Shown: positions 5,871-8,932 of the stretch, piece after piece
Numbering within the stretch: the first letter of the stretch is position 1
Layout: the number at the start of each line of letters is the position of its first letter
Source of the DNA: Flavobacteriales bacterium
GTDB lineage: Bacteria; Bacteroidota; Bacteroidia; Flavobacteriales_D; Parvicellaceae
Length of the DNA: 8,932 nt
Reading direction: 5' to 3'
NCBI GenBank assembly: GCA_026993705.1
Contig: JALWSJ010000040.1
Location: forward strand, 1-8,932
Position numbers and translations under genes: made by a program
Notes under the pieces: model-generated
Told to the model about the DNA's origin: nothing
The model's database searches: none
What the model saw: the letters and a program-made list of their open reading frames with translations, nothing else

Positions 5871-8549
5871 TTAATCTGCTTTTAGTATTCTTTTACTGTC
5901 TTTGTAATCTTGTACGGATGCTTTTACGGTGTAAACACCTTTTGCTAATTTTAATTTTTCTGTATTAATTGCTACAACTTGAATACCGTTAACCGTAAAC
6001 AAATAAGAAGATACAAGTTGCCCTAAATTGTTGTATAATTTTACATTTACAGGGTCTTCTGTAGGGTTCTTAATCGTTAACTGGATGTTTCCTTTAAAAG
6101 GGTTTGGATAAACATCTAAACTGAACTCGGTAACCGGTTCTTCCGGAATAACCTCGTCTAATTTCATCCAAATGGGATTGCTGAGTGAATGAAATTCATC
6201 AAAAGGTGTTTCAAAAGCTAGTTCCGAAGTATATTCTTTATGTGTTTGTATCTCCGAACGGATGTAAAAATATTTTTTCTGTGGCGTATTCCCTTCACCA
6301 AACAAAGTATCCAATATCGCTTGTATCGGATAAGAGAGGTGTATTGTTCCATTAGTTGAAGGAAGAGGAATGTCTTTTTCTATTTCCCCATTTTCTGTTC
6401 CCGCTATTAACTTTAGATAAGTATAATCTCCGAACTCTTGGGTTGTAACCGCATCAAGGTTAAAGTAGTAGTTGTTTAATTCCAAGGTGTTAACAATAGC
6501 ATCATCTCCCATGAGTATTTCATTAGTTGTATTATTTCCGTCATTGCTTACTCCGGTAACCACAATAGGTCCGTCGGAGATTGAGGTATGTCCATCATAC
6601 AATGCTTTTAGTATATGTTCTCCATCAGCACCCATTCCTTCCGGGCAATAAGCGATAGTTGTCAACTTTCCAACAGCATTGGTATTGATGCTCCCGAAAT
6701 TCCCAAAATCATCGGTATTGGAAAAGTTAAACGAACCGTGAGCATCTGCCCCAGCTCCTAAGTAACATTTCCAATGTTGATAGTTGTCATTTGCATTTTT
6801 ATTATATAAACCAATTTTATTCACATGATTCACAATTTCTTGCCCTTGACGGAAACGTTTAAAATGATGAGAATAAGAAGCTGTATCAGTGATTGAAAAT
6901 GGTGTTTCCATTCCTCTCACACTCCACGGATCTAAATCCCCGGTTAAGGTTGAAGTCGTTTGTCTTCCGTCTCTTACGTTCCAAATTTGAGCTCCTTGTA
7001 TTCTGTCTTTCATTAAAACTGTATCGTTTCCTGCAAGGAGGTCAGATGGAGAATTTACATCGTTACAAATTATATTCCCTCCTGTTTTAGGAAATGTTCC
7101 GGAGTTATCCGGAAATCCAATTTCTCCTAAGTTCCAAATACCACCACCAACGGGAACAGTAGGGAGCTTATCTGCTGTTGCAAATGGATGTGCAGCATAA
7201 GAGAAACCATCGGCATTTTTTAACCCAAAAACAATGTCGTCGATAAATTTATTGGTTGAAGTTAAATCACCATTTCCATCTCCTAAGAAAGGTAAGCTAA
7301 AAGGAGCATCGTAACTAGGATAAGCTAACATATGCACTAAATCACCTTTTGCGTTGTTGGTTGAAACTTCTTGACCTGCAACTACTTTAAAATCGGAATT
7401 TACGGTATTTAACTGACGTACTTGATCTTGTATTCTTGTCCAATTTGTGTTTACATTTCCTCCCCCGTAGTTATCGTAATCTGAAGTATGGTCGGTGCTA
7501 GTAAACCAGTCTAAACCGATAAGTTTTCCGGCTTCAATTGTTGCTTCGATAGGGAATCCGATTTCGGCATTGTTTTGTGTGAAAAACGAATGGAGGTGCG
7601 TATCTCCTCTGTAATAATTCGGTAGCGTAGGGATGTCTTCACTAGAACGGAATACTCGTAATCCAATGTAGTCATCACTTACCGAGAAGTTTGCATATCC
7701 GATTTTAACCTCTATATCTACGATATCTCCTAACCCTTGCAAATCAGCTGCTGGAATATTAAAAGTGAAATACCAATACCTGTGCTCAGCTTTTACAAAA
7801 TTATCTCCAAACAAATCAGAACTTTCGTCGAAATCCATAGTGTATTGGTTGGATTTGGAGAAGCTGTTTAATTTGAACTCTTGTATATCCATACCTCCGT
7901 CTGCCGGAGACTTGCAAGAAAATAAGGCTTTGAAATTCGCGTCGTTCATTGAGTTGTAGGTTAATACAGGCCCAAATGACGCATCCGATGGGTTTTTAAG
8001 TCGGATATTGATGTAGTCTATTTGAAGTGTGATGCCGGTAACTTTATCCGCATCGTGTAAGAAGAAATGCACGGGAATGGATTGTACATTTCCGTTATTA
8101 TCTAATTTCTTCATTCTCCACGGAGCATCTGCATAAAATTCTGAGTACAAGGTGTTGGATTGTTTGTTTTCGTGGAAATTAGGCGAGTCCCAACCTCCCC
8201 AATCTTTCCATTTTCCAAAAATGGATACAATTTCTATCTGTACTACATCTTTTTCAATGTTAAAATCGGCTTTCGATACCTGAAATCGCCCATGAACAAA
8301 TTTTTGTTCGGGTTTGATGGTGTCGATTTTAATGTATTGCATCGGTACGGGGTGCGAATTGATAACCAACTCAATACGAACATCCGTCAGTAGTATCTGT
8401 TTGATGTTTTCAAAGTCAAAATCATAGATGTAACTGTCAGGCGTTTCCTCTATTTTAACATGTTCTATTGATGCAAATTCTCCTCTGTGTGCGAATGCTG
8501 AAACAGAGAACCAAAGTGTAAATACGAGTAGAATTACTTGTTTGTTCAT
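5871..8549 (-). CDS. Secreted PHP-type metallohydrolase (CehA/McbA-like) with T9SS type A sorting domain
   Basis: An 892-residue protein. Residues 1-20 are a signal peptide (LLVFTLWFSVSAFA then HRGE). Residues about 21-305 are beta-rich with no recognised domain. A PHP domain spans about 312-610: RGDTHLHS (314-321, metal ligands His318 and His320), STDHTSD (351-357), GQEVS (392-396), LVHMLAY (404-410), YAAHPF (451-456) and GADAHGS (600-606). All the expected metal-binding His/Asp/Glu positions seem intact, so it should be active on a phosphate ester or related bond; the substrate is unknown. Residues about 611-805 are a further beta-rich region. Residues about 809-892 are a T9SS type A sorting domain (LDVYPNPFKG at 811-820, NNLGQLV at 840-846, GVYTVK at 871-876, basic end SKRILKAD). 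The protein should cross the outer membrane and be released or anchored on the surface. It is the first gene of a likely operon with hutU. Confidence 0.9.
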   Translation of the reverse strand: MNKQVILLVFTLWFSVSAFAHRGEFASIEHVKIEETPDSYIYDFDFENIKQILLTDVRIELVINSHPVPMQYIKIDTIKPEQKFVHGRFQVSKADFNIEKDVVQIEIVSIFGKWKDWGGWDSPNFHENKQSNTLYSEFYADAPWRMKKLDNNGNVQSIPVHFFLHDADKVTGITLQIDYINIRLKNPSDASFGPVLTYNSMNDANFKALFSCKSPADGGMDIQEFKLNSFSKSNQYTMDFDESSDLFGDNFVKAEHRYWYFTFNIPAADLQGLGDIVDIEVKIGYANFSVSDDYIGLRVFRSSEDIPTLPNYYRGDTHLHSFFTQNNAEIGFPIEATIEAGKLIGLDWFTSTDHTSDYDNYGGGNVNTNWTRIQDQVRQLNTVNSDFKVVAGQEVSTNNAKGDLVHMLAYPSYDAPFSLPFLGDGNGDLTSTNKFIDDIVFGLKNADGFSYAAHPFATADKLPTVPVGGGIWNLGEIGFPDNSGTFPKTGGNIICNDVNSPSDLLAGNDTVLMKDRIQGAQIWNVRDGRQTTSTLTGDLDPWSVRGMETPFSITDTASYSHHFKRFRQGQEIVNHVNKIGLYNKNANDNYQHWKCYLGAGADAHGSFNFSNTDDFGNFGSINTNAVGKLTTIAYCPEGMGADGEHILKALYDGHTSISDGPIVVTGVSNDGNNTTNEILMGDDAIVNTLELNNYYFNLDAVTTQEFGDYTYLKLIAGTENGEIEKDIPLPSTNGTIHLSYPIQAILDTLFGEGNTPQKKYFYIRSEIQTHKEYTSELAFETPFDEFHSLSNPIWMKLDEVIPEEPVTEFSLDVYPNPFKGNIQLTIKNPTEDPVNVKLYNNLGQLVSSYLFTVNGIQVVAINTEKLKLAKGVYTVKASVQDYKDSKRILKAD

Positions 8550-8616
8550 AATTGTTTAAAATGAGCCTTTATTTTATGGAAATAAAGTGGTATAAATTCA
8601 TTGAAACACGAATATA

Positions 8617-8624
8617 CAAAATTA
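8617..8624 (-). promoter_or_regulatory. Possible flavobacterial -7 box for the PHP-hutU unit
   Basis: On the minus strand this reads TAATTTTG, an exact match to the TAnnTTTG -7 element of Bacteroidota housekeeping promoters. Transcription would start near 8610, giving a leader of about 60 nt before the ATG at 8549. No convincing TTG -33 element stands at the expected distance upstream, which keeps confidence low. Confidence 0.3.
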
Positions 8625-8707
8625 TAATTGAATTTTCTTTTTATTGTATTTGTATTTTGGAAATAATGAAAGAAACGAGAGGGGAGAAACGACTGAAAGT
8701 GTTGTGA

Positions 8708-8729
8708 GAATACAATGAAAATTGTATTC
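8708..8729. repeat. 9-bp perfect inverted repeat with 4-nt loop
   Basis: gaatacaat (8708-8716) and attgtattc (8721-8729) pair perfectly around GAAA. On the plus strand the loop is a GNRA tetraloop. The site lies about 100 bp upstream of the possible transcription start of the PHP-hutU unit, so it could be an operator for a dimeric regulator. It could also be a chance AT-rich palindrome. Confidence 0.45.
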
Positions 8730-8830
8730 ACTTATAAAGGATTGTGTTTTTGATTTGGGGTGTGGTAAGAGCAGTGCTATGTAAAAAGAATTTTTCATCG
8801 TCTAAGAAAACTAAATTCTGTTTTCTTTGC

Positions 8831-8932
8831 GTAAGCGTACGGTAAAGTACATGTTATTCGTTATTGAGTTCTTTCCAATTTTGAGGAAATAACTCAAATA
8901 ATTTATTTGCTTTATGTTCTGGAATACGATTC
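8831..8932 (-). mobile_element. End of an insertion sequence, probably IS66 family (partial)
   Basis: The plus strand from 8831 starts GTAAGCGTACGG, like the GTAAGCG terminal repeats typical of IS66-family elements. The transposase C-terminus ends 23 bp inside this tip and reads toward it, as expected for the right end of such an element. IS66 elements usually duplicate 8 bp of target, so 8823-8830 (ttctttgc) is the predicted duplication. The other end lies outside the window, so this cannot be confirmed here. Confidence 0.6.
8854..8932 (-). CDS. C-terminal end of an IS66-like transposase (partial at window edge)
   Basis: The last 25 codons and stop (TAA at 8854-8856) of a minus-strand gene entering from the right. 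The visible residues (RIPEHKANKLFELFPQNWK, then ELNNE) fit the extreme C-terminus of IS66-type transposases, where a DVL.RI.....N.L.ELLPQNWK-like pattern is common. Most of the protein, including the DDE catalytic core, lies outside the window, so its integrity cannot be judged. The identification rests on this short tail together with the GTAAGCG terminus close downstream. Confidence 0.6.
   Translation of the reverse strand, partial: NRIPEHKANKLFELFPQNWKELNNE

Larger units (their letters stand above)
8550..8830. other. Intergenic region between the insertion sequence and the PHP gene
   Basis: This AT-rich stretch holds no convincing gene. A minus-strand open frame of 61 codons (8546-8731) has a low-complexity Phe/Asn/Tyr-rich product and no recognisable family, so I treat it as chance. 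The visible structure consists of three small inverted repeats: 8567-8574/8580-8587 (ctttattt/aaataaag, in the expected 5' leader about 20 nt before the ATG), 8708-8716/8721-8729 (listed separately) and 8804-8811/8820-8827 (aagaaaac/gttttctt, beside the insertion point). It presumably carries the promoter for the PHP-hutU unit. Confidence 0.6.

Noticed and set aside
8546..8731. 61-codon minus-strand open frame overlapping the PHP gene start
   Set aside because: The product is low-complexity and Phe/Asn/Tyr-rich with no domain or signal peptide. The frame runs through the likely promoter region and matches AT-rich noncoding DNA.
8804..8827. 8-bp inverted repeat aagaaaac/gttttctt next to the insertion sequence
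   Set aside because: It is AT-rich and short, and could arise by chance. It is not a terminal repeat of the element, which starts at 8831.

Overview
The window looks like a piece of a Bacteroidota chromosome, most likely from a flavobacterium or close relative. The DNA is AT-rich, coding regions lack clear Shine-Dalgarno sequences, two proteins carry type IX secretion (T9SS) C-terminal domains (one type A, one type B), and an ECF sigma gene is paired with a membrane anti-sigma-like protein of Bacteroidota style. All recognisable genes lie on the minus strand, so the text below follows transcription from right to left.

Right edge (8831-8932): the end of an insertion sequence, probably IS66 family, with the last 25 codons of its transposase. 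After about 280 bp of intergenic DNA (a 9-bp hairpin and a possible flavobacterial -7 box) comes a two-gene unit. The first gene encodes an 892-residue secreted PHP-type metal-dependent hydrolase with a T9SS type A sorting domain. Four bases later follows a long-form urocanate hydratase (hutU), a histidine-catabolism enzyme.

Middle (about 1948-3727): an accessory island. A secreted erythromycin-esterase-like protein is bounded by two related ~50-bp imperfect palindromes in inverted orientation (2417-2467 and 3681-3727), which look like cassette or mobile-unit boundaries. Directly behind it is a decayed gene (1948-2414) with one in-frame stop, one frameshift at a T7 run and no start codon.

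Left part (1-1930): an ECF sigma factor gene and, 2 bp downstream, an anti-sigma-like membrane protein whose periplasmic part is a PKD domain plus a T9SS type B (CHU_C-like) domain. The pair is bracketed by two copies of a structured repeat, one on each strand, with their 3' ends facing inward. The outer sequence is nearly identical between copies, while the long hairpin has an unrelated sequence in each copy yet still pairs. That compensatory pattern points to a conserved structure and is the most interesting signal here. A candidate ECF-type promoter lies between the repeat and the sigma gene, suggesting autoregulation.

No tRNA, rRNA, CRISPR array or classical rho-independent terminator was seen.
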